Notes under the pieces: model-generated
Told to the model about the DNA's origin: nothing
Seen by the model: the letters and a program-made list of their open reading frames with translations, nothing else
Database searches by the model: none
Part shown: in pieces, positions 1 through 10,799 of the stretch
Layout: the number at the start of each line of letters is the position of its first letter
Position numbering within the stretch: the stretch's first letter is position 1
Origin: Flaccisagitta enflata
Taxonomy: Eukaryota > Chaetognatha > Sagittoidea > Aphragmophora
Direction: 5' to 3'
Assembly: GCA_965153355.1 (NCBI GenBank)
Contig: OZ231126.1
Coordinates: 76,942,001-77,006,000, forward strand
DNA: 64,000 nt
Made by a program: the position numbers and the translations under genes

Positions 1-238
<238 letters not shown>

Positions 239-1180
239 TAAGAGAGAACTATAGACAGAAAAGATTGAGAATGTTACGAATGCAACGTTTCATCTTTGAG
301 TTCCCAGCAAGGCGATAAGAAGTATCTCAGAGAATGTTGAGAAATTTTTCTTTTACTCTTAAAAGTACAAAAACACGCTGGCAGTTCGTTTTCATCTAAT
401 TTTACTTTTGGGGTGAAAGGGAGAACAAAGTGTTGCTCACTGCCTCATTTTATGATACTCATATCATTACAGGCCTCATCATTAACATTATTCTTTTCTT
501 CCGACGTGCAAAACATCTAGTCGCGTGCACGCGCGCGCTCACGTATCGTGCACGTGCGATCATGTTATTATGTATAAATGTGAATTGAAGACGACAGTCA
601 GACCCTCGCACAGATATGCTGGGTATCTTTCTAAGCCTCATTAAGAACGACTCATTTGCATATTGTAGTTGTTCAATTTTTTCTAGAGTGATAAAACTGT
701 ACGATGTCAATCAGATCTTTTAATAGGCAATTTTATATTGTTTTTTTTATTTAGCAACTCTGCAATAATTTCTTTGAATATTACATCATTTTTATATAGT
801 TATATTAAATAAATTTCAATAAAGATGCCTTCTTGGTTTCCGCTTTTAAGTATCTTTTGGAGCTGTATCGTACATAGTTGATCTTTACGTTTTTTGATTT
901 GTTTCGAAACCTTCCAAATTACCTTACGGGGGCATTTTTAAACGGCGGGGGAACCATCCCGCTTACTCACTGGTAAATGTATCCGGGGCTTGCGGGGTTA
1001 GTCGGAGGACGGGTCCCACGAAGTTAGCGTGTGAGGGAGTTTCTGTCCAGAGACTGTGCATGAGTCAGACGAGATACGTATGCCTCTCCTTGGTTTGGAT
1101 GAAAGGATTAGGAAACGGACATGTAACGCCGTGTTGCAATGTCGTCGCGTTTCACTTTACCTTTTTTAGCTCCCTGTTTT
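239..1180. other. Unassigned single-copy-looking stretch
   Basis: AT-rich sequence with no long ORF and no recognisable element. A short CG/CA-alternating patch lies near 523-560. I see no gene here. Confidence 0.6.
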
Positions 1181-1183
1181 TTT

Positions 1184-1260
1184 GTCACGAACACGCAACT
1201 CCATATGAGAGTTTCTCCGTCAGTCCATTAGTCCGTAGGTTTGTGAGTCCGTCCGTTTGT
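1184..1260 (-). mobile_element. Family B 3'-end fragment, class II
   Basis: On the minus strand this holds an AGTTGCGTGT...GTGAC hairpin followed by a run of A, preceded by a GTCC-type core. These are the 3' features of family B class II. The rest of the element is displaced by the dispersed repeat that begins at 1261. Confidence 0.6.
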
Positions 1261-1440
1261 ACAGGGTCTTCAATCACGGTTGACTTATTCTAAATCGATG
1301 GTGTGCTTCTCCTGGTCATCACTCAGTATTTTTCATTTTTTCATCCTTTAGTATATTGTTTGACGTTTTTTGTATCAAAATTTCAAGGTTCTATGTCAAC
1401 TAGTTTGACTGTAGCATTAATTTGAAGTATTTCATGTATT
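1261..1440 (+). repeat. 180-bp dispersed repeat, copy 1
   Basis: This block matches the reverse complement of 9946-10125 over its whole length with substitutions but no visible net length change. It starts ACAGGGTCTTCAAT after a T, like the end of a TA-targeting pogo/mariner-type MITE, and both copies abut family B class II sequence. No coding content is visible. Confidence 0.8.
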
Positions 1441-2088
1441 TGTGGTTTTGACTGAAAAAATTGATTGTTTATCATTAATTTTTTTTCCAAATTTCTCTCA
1501 TTTCATAATGAATTAAGCTTCAGATGCCAGATAGGTCTCAAATTAGAGATAATTCAATGTAGTTTTTTGCAGTTACCTTGCTCAGTCTGTCAGTCCGTCT
1601 GTCCATTTGCTGTCTGTCTTTCCAACCATTTGTCTCTCCATTTCCATCTGTCCATTGGAGCAAAATCCCCCAATGATGACTTATCATTGGTGAGAGGATT
1701 TTGAATCACTATCCCTGTCCAATACCTGACATAGTCTTTGCATCACTGCTTCTGATTGCCTACTTATGACTAGGGGTGAAATTGTTATGTCTCCGCCTCC
1801 GCCTCCGCAATTCTGATTGTCATGCATAATCAAGGTTATGGTGTGATGATTCCATTTTGTGACCTGGCAAATGACCTTTGACAAAAACCTCATCAAATTA
1901 ACAATCTCTGACATGATTACTGAATAATGATGTTAAAAATTGTTTTTTTTTCATTTTCTTTCCGGAAACTTCGTCAAATCATCTTGTACCAATCTGGCAT
2001 CTGTAGCTGAAACGGTTAAGCAATTAGTTACAAGAGGGAAAAAATCTTAATGAATAATCGATTTTTTTCAGTCTTAGCCATGTATACT
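1441..2088. other. Unassigned AT-rich stretch
   Basis: No gene or clear element. A degenerate GTCTGTC/GTCC tract lies near 1575-1645 and may be a worn family B core. Confidence 0.5.
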
Positions 2089-2956
2089 TGAGGATTGTAA
2101 AACGGGCTCTCTAAGTAGGGTAGGGGCTCGATGGGGCCCCTGGTAAAAAATTCAAAATTAAGGTCTCCTCACCTTTTTTTAATCAAATTTAATGTTTTTA
2201 AAAGTGTTCAAAACAGTTCCCAAGACTGAAATCAAAAATTTTACCCAAGGGCCCAAGGTATGAAGTCTAGAGGTAAATCTTCGAAAATCGCGAAAAATGC
2301 TTAAATCACTAAATTTGTTGTCACCATCTTTTCAACATTTCATTGTTAGATTGATAAAAAACCTCGGGATTGGTCTTGTTTGAAGGACATATTAGTGGTA
2401 GAATTTAGACTGGTGGTCAGTAGACCCCCAGGGTCCCCCGAGGGGCCCCCAAAAAGCCCTTAAATAGTTATAAAGAATGAAATTACCAAAATAATGAGGT
2501 TTTTGTTGCAGTTTCCCTATTCAGGTTATTGGAGATGGATATTTTATGTTAATTTACTGTCATCTAGTGGTGGGGTACACAAAACAAGATAAGGGGTCCC
2601 TAAAGGGGTTGATCCAAGGGCCCCAACTAACTTAAAATAATGGGAAATAACTAAAATCTTGGCATTTTAAGCAGTTTTTTTGCCTCTATGGTAATGAAAT
2701 GCCAAATTACCTATTCAGATACTGTCATCTCGTGCAGAAAAACATTATTTGAATAAATGTGAAGGCTTTAGAACCCAGATAGGCCCTATCAGAGGGCTCC
2801 AAAGACCCAAAATGGCAAAAAATAGCCAAAATCTTGATATTTACTTTTATTTTACTCTAAAGTGTGTGGACTGGTTTATTACAATTGCATGTTTTAATAT
2901 AAATGATGATTCCATTCATTCTTTCTTTTATTTATTCATTCATTCATTCTTCCCTT

Positions 2957-3518
2957 TTGGGCATCGGCCCTGAAGGGGACTATGTCCTCTAGAACACAGG
3001 GGGACTTTCGTTCATTTGTTCGTTCGTTTCTCCGTTCGTCCCCCCCCCTAGCCTCCAGGCTCAAATCCCAACCTCCAGGCTCAAATCTCATTTTCAAGGC
3101 TTAAATCCCAGCCTTGGGGTTCAAATCCCAGCCTCGAAGCTCAAATCCCAGCCTTGACGCTCAAATCCCAGCCTTGAGGCTATAATCCCAGCCTTGATGC
3201 TTAAATCCCAGCACCGAGGCTCAATTCCAGCCTCAAGTCTCAAATCTCAGCGTCGAGGCTGGAGTCCTATCCTCAAGGCTTTAATCCCCGCCTCAAGGCT
3301 TAAATCCCAGTCTCAAGGCTTAAATCTGAGCCATGAGGCTCAAATCCCAGCCTCTACAAACAAACGGATGAATGAAAGTCCCCCTATGTTCTCCAGGACA
3401 TTGTCCCCTTTGGGGCCGCTGCCCTGCTATCCATCACCTGCAGTCACAAACATACTAAGCAGAGCAATGGGTATCGCTGAGACGCTGACCACATATTGCC
3501 CTTGGGCAACCTGTTATT
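2957..3518 (+). mobile_element. Family A element, copy A1
   Basis: The left arm starts GGGCATCGGCCCTGAAGGGG and runs through CTAGAACACAGGGGGACTTTC. The right arm (about 3361-3425) is its reverse complement. Between them lies a roughly 20-bp minisatellite built on CTCAAATCCCAGCC (3050-3360). Beyond the right arm is the family's long end, about 95 bp, with a GCAAT/ATTGC hairpin around a conserved GGGTATCGCTGA loop and a GCAACCTGTT terminus. Confidence 0.8.
3050..3360. repeat. About 20-bp minisatellite core of A1
   Basis: Degenerate tandem units of the form CTCAAATCCCAGCCTTGAGG, roughly 15 copies, with substitutions and small indels. It explains the 121-codon open frame here. Confidence 0.85.
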
Positions 3519-3766
3519 CATTCATTCACAATACAGAAAATGATTTATATCATAACTGATTTATCTATAAGAAGCTGCTGCTTACACTTAAGAATCATGA
3601 CTTGCATGTTGATATCCTCCAATATAATGTGCAATGGTCCTTTAACAGCTTTTTTTTTGTTTTTTTTTTTGTTTATTTTTTGTTTTGTTTGTTTTTTTTA
3701 AGATTGAAAATGAATGTGAATATGTAAGGGGATTATGATCGGACTAGCTCATTCAATCTCTACTTG

Positions 3767-3850
3767 AACAAGGCGGGAAACACAGCTACCCCAATTGCAT
3801 GTGGGTGGACAGGGGCTATATTAGAGGTTCCTAGACCTGAAATTAATCTG
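3767..3850 (+). mobile_element. Family B 5'-end fragment
   Basis: Begins AACAAGGCGGGAAACACAGC and continues through TTGCATGTGGGTGGACAGGG, matching the family B 5' end with substitutions. No hairpin end follows, so the copy is truncated or decayed. Confidence 0.65.
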
Positions 3851-4651
3851 TATCTCAGTCAACCAAAATTCTCTGACCATAGCCCAATCTTTCAGGTGTC
3901 AGTGGCAACCTGGTTTGCTTCTGCATTTTTTATCTGTTGTCCAAGCGTTGAAACCTCCAGCAACCCTGTAACTTCTTCGACCCAAGCTTCTACCATGATT
4001 GTTTAAAAAGAATTTAAAAATCTGCACTTAATGATTGATTTTTTTCACATTTACAAAATTCAAACAATGAAATCAGAGGTCCTTATCACATGGCTGTTAA
4101 ACACGGAATAAAGGTGCTAAATAAATAAATGTATGTGTGAATGAATGAATGAATGAATGAATAAATGAATGAATGAATGAATGATTGGATGAATGAATAA
4201 ATATCATGAATGGATAATTGGAATGATATACCAAAAAACAGTATGCAGGTGTGATAAACCAATCCACTTTGCACAAAGCACAAAGAACCTGGAAAATATC
4301 AAGATTTGTAACATTTTTGGTTATTATGGGTCGTTTGGGCCCTTAGGAGTGGGCCATCTGGGGTCCTAAGTCTTCAATTTTCTTTACATCTAGTTCTCCT
4401 GCATTAGAGGACAGTATCTGAATCGATTATTTGGCACCTCATTGTCTAAAAAAAAAACTATATAAAAGACAAGTTTTGGTCACTTTTCAAAGCTATGAGC
4501 TATTTAGGGTCTCTATGTGGGCCCCTGATGGGCCCTTAGGCCTTATTTGTGTACCCCACCATCAGATATAACTGTATATTCACAAAAGATTATATTTCCA
4601 TTGCCCTCAAAGGAGAAATTCCCACAAAAACCATGTTATTTTGGCTGTTAT

Positions 4652-5285
4652 AACGGGTGGTCAAAAAAAAAGTGACTTTTTCATTTTCTCATATCTTTTG
4701 TAAAACAATGTTTAAAGTAAAATTTCTTTTTTTGCCAATAAGATATGGCGCAGGAAAATTTTTTTCATTATTATAATTTTTGTACATCTTCTGTATATTT
4801 CAAATTATTTACAATAAACTGATTTTGATTTTTGACCGCCTTGATTTTTACCAAAAATTTTTCGTAAAAAAACCAAAATTTTTTTATAGATTCACTATTT
4901 ATAATTAAGAACAACTTGAAAACTGATAAAAAACCGAAGAAAAATTTTAAGAATACAAACATATAACAAAACAAAATACTTCTAAAAAACATCCTTTTCT
5001 TTTCTACTCAAATCTTTTAAACCAAAGCTTGAAGGCTTATAAATAATTGTATTTATTTCAAACAGGATCTAATAAACATATTTGTTCCTCAAAAACAACT
5101 AATAATCTATGTTATAACTGATTTATGCAAACATTTTACTTTTTTGTATTTATATAATTATTTGTTTTACAAAATTGAAAAAATTGAATTTTTCTATACA
5201 GTTTACTTTATTTTCAAAATATCAACTTATAAAAAAAATTTCAAACTAATTGAAAAAAATTCTAGCTTAGTCACTTTTTTTTTGA
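4652..5285. mobile_element. 634-bp AT-rich insertion with 22-bp flanking direct repeats
   Basis: The block lies between two copies of a 22-bp sequence starting ACCATGTTATTTTGG (4630-4651 and 5286-5307). Its ends carry an inverted TCAAAAAAAAAGTGAC motif (about 4661-4676, and the complement near 5269-5284). The opposite arm of the fold-back has only one equivalent of the 22-mer (about 2482-2504), as expected of a target duplication. The interior is very AT-rich and has no transposase motif. Confidence 0.65.
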
Positions 5286-5682
5286 ACCATGTTATTTTGG
5301 CTGTTATGCCTATTTTGTGGTCTCAAGAGGACCCCTGGAGGGGCCCCTTGGGTTTTTTTTATTCTATGTCTCAATAGTTCTTATTCTTCTACTAAATATC
5401 TCTCAAAAAAGACCAATTCCAAGGTTTTTTATCAATCCATTGAGAAAATATAAAAAACAAGTGAAGCAACAAATCAAACAATTTTTCTCATTTTTGCGAT
5501 TTTCGCGCGTCTCACCTTTTGTCTTAGACATGTGGGCCCCTGGGTAAAAATGAGTAAAATGAGTATAAGAATTGTATCATTCATCCCCTAATACATTAAT
5601 TTTGACAAAAAAATGGTGAGCAAACGCTAATTCCAACCTATGCAATCGAGCCCCTACCCTACTCTAAGGGACATAGAATTGC

Positions 5683-5960
5683 CGAAATATATCATAAAGA
5701 CCAATACCATGAGTTTTAGTCATGTTCTCAATTTTCAAATTTCAGGTAATATGGATGAACATTCACAGAGGTTATTAGCCCCTATGGCCATACGGGCCAC
5801 CGAGGGTTGCCTCAGTGACCCCAAATTGCTAGACTAGCTGAAACTAAAAGTCATGAGTTTATTGTTTTCTACTTAATTGCTTTTTGACTGGTCAACCGAG
5901 GATCGCACAAGGTCAGATGCCCAGCTTAGCATGATCAAATGAAGTTGTGGAGTACAGTGA
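5683..5960. other. Unassigned stretch
   Basis: Contains further GGCCAC/CCCC motifs like those of the fold-back to its left, but I cannot align it to the other arm. No gene seen. Confidence 0.4.
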
Positions 5961-6575
5961 GAGCAGGGCAGGGGCCCTAAAGAGCCAACGTCCTGTAAGA
6001 CACAAGGGTGAATACCTCAGGCCTAAGAAGACTGATTGAGGTTTTTGAAGGCCAACTTAAGGTCTACTACCTTGGAAGTAAGTTTATCGCATTTCTTATG
6101 TTAATGTTCATGTAGTTTATGGAGTATCATGAAAATAAGCAAATAGTTACATTTTGAAAATACTTTACAAAATCCTTTACATGCCACTCAACATATTTTT
6201 TTAAGTCAAAAATGTTAAGAGTAGATAAGCTTGCTTTAACAATGCGATAAACTTTTTTCCAAGATAGTAGAGGGCAGATTTTTGATCTTGAGGGATGATT
6301 TGAGGTCTGGGGGGCAGGCTTGTGATCTGCAGGGCTTGTTTGAGGCCTGAAGAGCTGATTTGAGGCCTGGAGGGCAGATTTGTGATCTTGAGAGTTTAGT
6401 TGAGGTCTGTAAAAGCTAATTTGAGGGCTTAGAGGGCCAAAATAAGGCTTGAGAGAGCTTATTTGAAGCCCCAATGGCCAAAATGGGATACATGGATAGA
6501 AGGACAGAATGAGAGACGTCTAGAAATTTACCCCTGTATCTTAAAGATCATCAGCCCTATAGGGCTGCTGCCCAA
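5961..6575 (-). mobile_element. Family A element, copy A2 (worn)
   Basis: The left arm GAGCAGGGCAGGGGCCC...GTCCTGTAAGACACAAGGG and the right arm, reading in reverse complement GGGCAGCAGCCCTATAGGGC, are degraded family A arms. Between them is a degenerate array near 6290-6470 of TTTGAGGCCTGGAGGGCAGA-type units. Confidence 0.6.
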
Positions 6576-6732
6576 AAACAAACTTTGCTGTCAGAAAACT
6601 TTCATTTGGTAAATGGAAGAGTAACGAAGGTCATTGGTCTTTTTAGGGGTTGGCATCCAGGGGCTTCATTAGGGTATCCAAATCAGAAATAGCTGGAAAT
6701 GACCAAAATTATGAGTATTTTGGCAGCTGAGT

Positions 6733-7100
6733 CTAAGTCTTGTAGAACACAGGGGGACTTCGGTTTGTTCGATTATTTGTTCTTTATATTTGCTCTTTTG
6801 ACAGTTCATCCATTCATCTGTTTGTCTGTCCCTCCCTTATCAGCTACCTCAGACCTCCAATTGGTCGTACCATGCCTTGTATCAGCTCTCATAGGTTTAA
6901 AAGTTCTCAGGTCTTAAATAAATTGTCCGGCCAGGCGTCAAGCCTAGCCTAGGCTTTAAGTTTGCCCTCCGCCCCAAGTTTGTCTCTCAGACCTTAACTG
7001 GCCCAAATAGGTCCAATCAGGCCTTTCAGCCTTCAGGCTTTAAATCGACCTTCTTAGACCAATTAGGCCTCAGAATCACGCCTCTCAGTTACCATATCTT
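6733..7100 (+). mobile_element. Family A left arm plus decayed core, copy A3
   Basis: CTTGTAGAACACAGGGGGAC is the diagnostic family A arm. It runs into degenerate CAGGCCTTNAG-type repeats. No matching right arm is visible, so this copy is truncated. Confidence 0.55.
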
Positions 7101-7222
7101 GATTGGGACCATCAATCAGCCCACTCAACCAGAGACCCTACCTCCATTTTGGAGTTTCCCCATTTCCCCATTTTCCCCATTTTGGCGTTTAAAAACCTCT
7201 GACCCTCAAGGGCCTCCCATGT

Positions 7223-7830
7223 AACAAGGCCAGATACACGGGCCAAGACGGTGCGCCAAGCGTTATTAATTCTTAGACTTATCCCTAGCTCCATCAGACC
7301 TATCCCTAGCTCTATCAGACCTATCCCTAGCTCTATCAGACCTGTACTGAGCTCTATCAGACCTCTCTGACCTATCACTAGCTCTACCAAAACTATCCCT
7401 AGGTCTATCAGACCTATCCTGAGCTCTATCAGACCTATGCCAAGCTCTATCAGACCTATCCCCAGCTCTATTAGACCGATACGACCTATCACCATCTCTA
7501 TCAGACCTATCCCCAGCTCTATCAGACCTAACCATAGCTGATTACTTAGGTGGATGAAATGACGAGTATCATCAATGATGAACGAAATGAGCTTTCAATT
7601 GGTCTCAAACATTTTTAGCAATTTTTCATTCAAGCATGACCAACGGAGAGATGGACAGATGGACAGAGCCTCTTATACAGGTACAATGGCGCACCAAAAA
7701 ATCATCATATCATATTTCTGAATCATTTCCAGTGATTTTTGCTTTATTTAGAGATTTTCAACTCAAGCGTGACCAACTGACCAGCCAACAGACAGAGCTA
7801 GTTATAGAGGTGCTATGGCGCACCTAAAAA
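7223..7830 (+). mobile_element. Family B element, class IV, with two 3' ends
   Basis: The 5' end is AACAAGGCCAGATACACGGG, with subterminal GGTGCGCCA at 7250-7258. The core is a 21-bp minisatellite (7270-7530). Two 3' hairpins follow: 7679-7695 (AGGTACAATGGCGCACC, then AAAAAA) and 7808-7825 (AGGTGCTATGGCGCACCT, then AAAAA). The right hairpin arm is the exact complement of the subterminal 9-mer. This sequence is unlike class I or II at the matched positions, yet the internal pairing is kept. Paired successive 3' ends suggest read-through or tandem capture. Confidence 0.8.
7270..7530. repeat. 21-bp minisatellite
   Basis: Tandem units of CTATCAGACCTATCCCTAGCT, about 12 copies. The period is a multiple of three, so a heptapeptide-repeat open frame on the minus strand is an artefact of the repeat. 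Confidence 0.92.
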
Positions 7831-8003
7831 CCTTCCTAAAGCCGCAATGAAACTGGGTGCGGTGGACATAGAAAGTACTGAAGGCTGTGGATATGGAAGC
7901 CATTAGTTATTGAATATGAGGAGGATGCAACTTTTTAAAGAACTCAGAAAGTAAGACGGGCATTGACAATGCTGGACAAATGGCCATTATCAGTGAGTAG
8001 GAA

Positions 8004-8180
8004 AACAAGGCCGGATACACGGCTACCAAAGTCATGTGCGGGTGGGCAGGGGCCATATTTGAGGTCACTAGACCATTTAGGCAAGAAATAAAATCTTAAA
8101 ATAAAATAAAATGGGGACCAACCGACTGACCAACCGGCGGATGGAGAAAGCGGGTTGAAGAGTCGCGTGCAGAGAAACAC
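8004..8180 (+). mobile_element. Family B element, class I, hairpin damaged
   Basis: Starts AACAAGGCCGGATACACGGC, with subterminal AGTCATGTGC at 8030-8039, a GGTGGGCAGGGGCCAT block, a short GACC-type core and AGTCGCGTGC at 8161-8170. The second hairpin arm is no longer recognisable. Confidence 0.8.
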
Positions 8181-8499
8181 TAGAGGGCCTAATGTTTGAA
8201 AACCATACTTCTAGTCAAGCCAGTTTGATGAAATTTCTACTGTAGTATCTCAAATGTGTTAGGACACGACAGTTAAGATTTCATCTTACTGGGCCAACTA
8301 GAAGTACAGTTTTTGTTCTTTTTCTTAAGTATTTTTCCGCCTATATGTCAGGCAGGTGTAAGTCTTTTGAACACTAACAGACGGAGGGACGCAACCTTTT
8401 TAAGAGTTACAAGGTTGCAACATACACGTGCTCATTATTCAGGAATGAAGATGCCACAGCAATCGCAATATGACTACAAAAATGTTATATTGAAAACAA

Positions 8500-8819
8500 A
8501 ACAAGCCCGACCGGACAACGATGCGTCCGGGCTATGTCTCAGCGTGTATTGATCATGTGACATATGTATGAAGAGACAGATGGACGAACAGACGGTTGAA
8601 ACGACTCAAAACATGTTGGTTGATCATTTGTTTCAGTGTAGGATCTCACCGTGGCCAAAAACAGCCGAGAAACGCGGTTTTTGCACAGGCGTAACGGACC
8701 GACCGACCGACCGACGGACGGACGGACCGACGGACGGACCGACGGACCGACGGACGGACCGACGGACGGACGGACAGACCCTCTTATAGAGATGCGTTCC
8801 TGACGGACGCATCTAAAAA
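8500..8819 (+). mobile_element. Family B element, class III
   Basis: Starts AACAAGCCCGACCGGACAAC with subterminal GATGCGTCCG at 8520-8529. A long GACC/GACG core runs from about 8696 to 8778. The 3' hairpin at 8790-8814 has arms AGATGCG and CGGACGCATCT, followed by AAAAA. The right hairpin arm is the exact reverse complement of the subterminal 10-mer. The interior is longer and differs from class I. Confidence 0.8.
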
Positions 8820-8829
8820 GAGAAGAAAA

Positions 8830-8984
8830 AACAAGGCTGGATACACAGCCACCAGTTGCAGACGGGTGGGCAGGAGCGGAAATGTGCGTTTTCACACATT
8901 TTGATTTGTGCTCACCGACGGACCAACGGACCAATAGATGGACGGACAAAGCCTCTTATAGAGTTGCGTGTCCGCAACTAAAAA
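8830..8984 (+). mobile_element. Family B element, class II
   Basis: Starts AACAAGGCTGGATACACAGC, with subterminal AGTTGCAGAC at 8854-8863, then GGGTGGGCAGGAGCGGAAAT, a short GACGGACC core, and hairpin AGTTGCGTGTCCGCAACT at 8962-8979 followed by AAAAA. It lies directly downstream of the class III copy. Confidence 0.88.
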
Positions 8985-9035
8985 CAAGGCCATTACCTGC
9001 AAGTCGTTCTTTGATTGTCTTAAAGACCAACATTA

Positions 9036-9169
9036 TTATCAACAACAACAACAACAACAACAACCACAACCACAACCACAACCACAAATGCTCGATAGAA
9101 AAAAACAACCAATGGGTCCTACAGGACCAATGACAAAAAACATCAGTGTAAACAACAACAACAACAATG

Positions 9170-9212
<43 letters not shown>

Positions 9213-9213
9213 A

Positions 9214-9304
<91 letters not shown>

Positions 9305-9333
9305 CAACAACAACAACAACAACAACAACAACG
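9036..9333. repeat. (CAA)n microsatellite block
   Basis: Three CAA-rich runs with small interruptions, separated by a short unique patch near 9089-9150. Poly-N, poly-T, poly-Q and poly-L/C frames on both strands come from this repeat. Confidence 0.97.
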
Positions 9334-9418
9334 AATGCTGTCTTAGGAAGCTCAATAGTGATAAAAACTGGCCAATATAAGATGTGAAGTATGTTGTCGA
9401 TGAAAATTCATAACAGTA

Positions 9419-9450
<32 letters not shown>

Positions 9451-9500
9451 GCAACAGCAACAGCAACAACAGCAACAGCAACTTAGCAACAGCAACAGCG
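9419..9500. repeat. (CAA/CAG)n microsatellite
   Basis: A short CAA tract grading into mixed CAA/CAG triplets. Confidence 0.92.
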
Positions 9501-9945
9501 CTTAAATAGGAGCAAATGCTATCCAACAGTAACAGCAAAAGGACAGCCACGCTGTAGTGAAAACATCAATTCTGCAGGGACTCATTTGATAATATGCCGC
9601 AAAATTGCAAAAAATGCTCGATACAGGGCCCCATGGTCCTCTCAAAGTGGTATATGGTAAATGGTCATCATTAGTTCTAGGACAGTAATGATAAGCTCAT
9701 ATGACCAGCCTTGAGTGTTCTGAATGGTTTTTATGTAATTCAGATAAAACAAACTCCATTTTACTACCAAAAAATAGCAAAAATATGTAAAAAATGTAGT
9801 TATGCCGATTCAGGGCATTGGTGGTGGGGTGCCCAGTCATTTGACGGTCTCGGGACCGTGACCATTGGCTTCAGCACGAAAAACGGGGCTAGTGAGGCCG
9901 TTTTAATTACTGATTTCTACGGTTTGGTCTTTTCTGGACCCCTTT
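9501..9945. other. Unassigned stretch
   Basis: Contains TACAGGGCCCCATGGTCC near 9614, which may be the far end of the element whose other end is the 180-bp repeat at 9946-10125. No gene seen. Confidence 0.4.
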
Positions 9946-10125
9946 AATACATGGGGTACTTCAAATTAATGCTGCGGACAAACTATTTCACTTAGACCCT
10001 TGAAATTTTGATACAAAAAACGTCAAACCATATGATTAAGGAGGAAAAAAAGAAAAAGTCAGAGGGATGAGCATGAGAGGCACAGCATCTATTTAGAATA
10101 AGTCAACCGTAATTGAAGACCCTGT
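9946..10125 (-). repeat. 180-bp dispersed repeat, copy 2
   Basis: The reverse complement aligns end to end with 1261-1440. On the minus strand it begins ACAGGGTCTTCAATTACGG, immediately inside a family B class II fragment, as at the first locus. Confidence 0.8.
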
Positions 10126-10127
10126 AA

Positions 10128-10283
10128 TGATCGAGTCGAAAAGTGTGAAAACGCGCATTTATGATGGTGCAGCTACGATTGTCTGTGTGTGTGAGTGAGC
10201 ATGGGGTGGGCAAGGGTATGGATGGGGGTTGTATCACTTGTATGTCCCTGCCTACCCGTCCGTAACGTTACTGTGACCCTGCG

Positions 10284-10286
<3 letters not shown>
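10128..10286 (-). mobile_element. Family B 5' half, class II-like
   Basis: On the minus strand it holds GGTCACAGTAACGTTACGGACGG, then GGGTAGGC and CGCGTTTTCACACTTTTCGAC. These match the 5' half of class II copies. The 3' half with the hairpin is missing, replaced by the 180-bp repeat. The 5' tip merges into a CTTT microsatellite. Confidence 0.65.

Positions 10287-10362
<76 letters not shown>
10284..10362. repeat. (CTTT)n microsatellite
   Basis: About 19 uninterrupted CTTT units. Confidence 0.97.
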
Positions 10363-10394
10363 CTCATTTTCTTGATTTCTCTGTTTCATTTGTC

Positions 10395-10792
10395 ATCGTT
10401 CATCCAGTTTGTGCGTCCCCCATGCTGCCCTGGGCTGGCTCTGCCCTCATAGAGCTAAATCCCTGCCACCCTCTCCAGGTCCCCAAATCTACCTCTCGGG
10501 GCCCTCTCAGGCCTAAAATCCACCCTCTCGTTGGTTAAGAGGGCAGATGTCAGGCCTGATAGGGTAGATTCCAAGCCTGAGATGAAAGAGGTGAGGACTG
10601 AGAGGGTCTGGGGGATGGGGTCGAATGAACAAGCGGACGAACCAACGAACGAAGTCCCCTGTGTTCTACAGGATTTTGTTCCCTTCAGGGCTGCCGCCCT
10701 GCTTCCCCTCACTCCAATTGACAATCATGCAAAGCAGGGCAACGGGTATTGCTGACCACATGTTGCCCTTGGGCGACCTGTTCTGTCATTTT
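10395..10792 (+). mobile_element. Family A element, copy A4
   Basis: A degraded left side, then a 21-bp-type core (about 10455-10610), a right arm with GTGTTCTACAGG and the family long end. The long end holds stem AGGGCAAC (10736-10743) and GTTGCCCT (10762-10769) around a GGGTATTGCTGACCACAT loop, then GGGCGACCTGTT. It abuts the next copy. Confidence 0.8.
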
Positions 10793-10799
10793 CTTCCTT

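Larger units (their letters stand above)
2089..5682. mobile_element. Large degenerate fold-back element, about 3.6 kb
   Basis: The left arm (about 2089-2950) is an imperfect reverse complement of the right arm (about 4140-5682). Anchors are TAGGGTAGGGGCTCGAT at about 2115 against its complement near 5640, GTGGGGTACAC near 2570 against GTGTACCCCAC near 4553, GATACTGTCNTCT near 2718 against its complement near 4410, and a TTCATTCATTCATTC tract near 2935 against GAATGAATGAATGAA near 4140. The arms include repeated GGGGCCCC-type motifs. The right arm carries a 634-bp insertion, and the spacer holds family A and B sequence. No transposase is visible. Outer limits are approximate. Confidence 0.65.

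Noticed and set aside
3895-4006. 36-codon minus-strand frame with helical-looking composition ending in a stop
   Set aside because: Too short, no splice acceptor or homology I can recognise.
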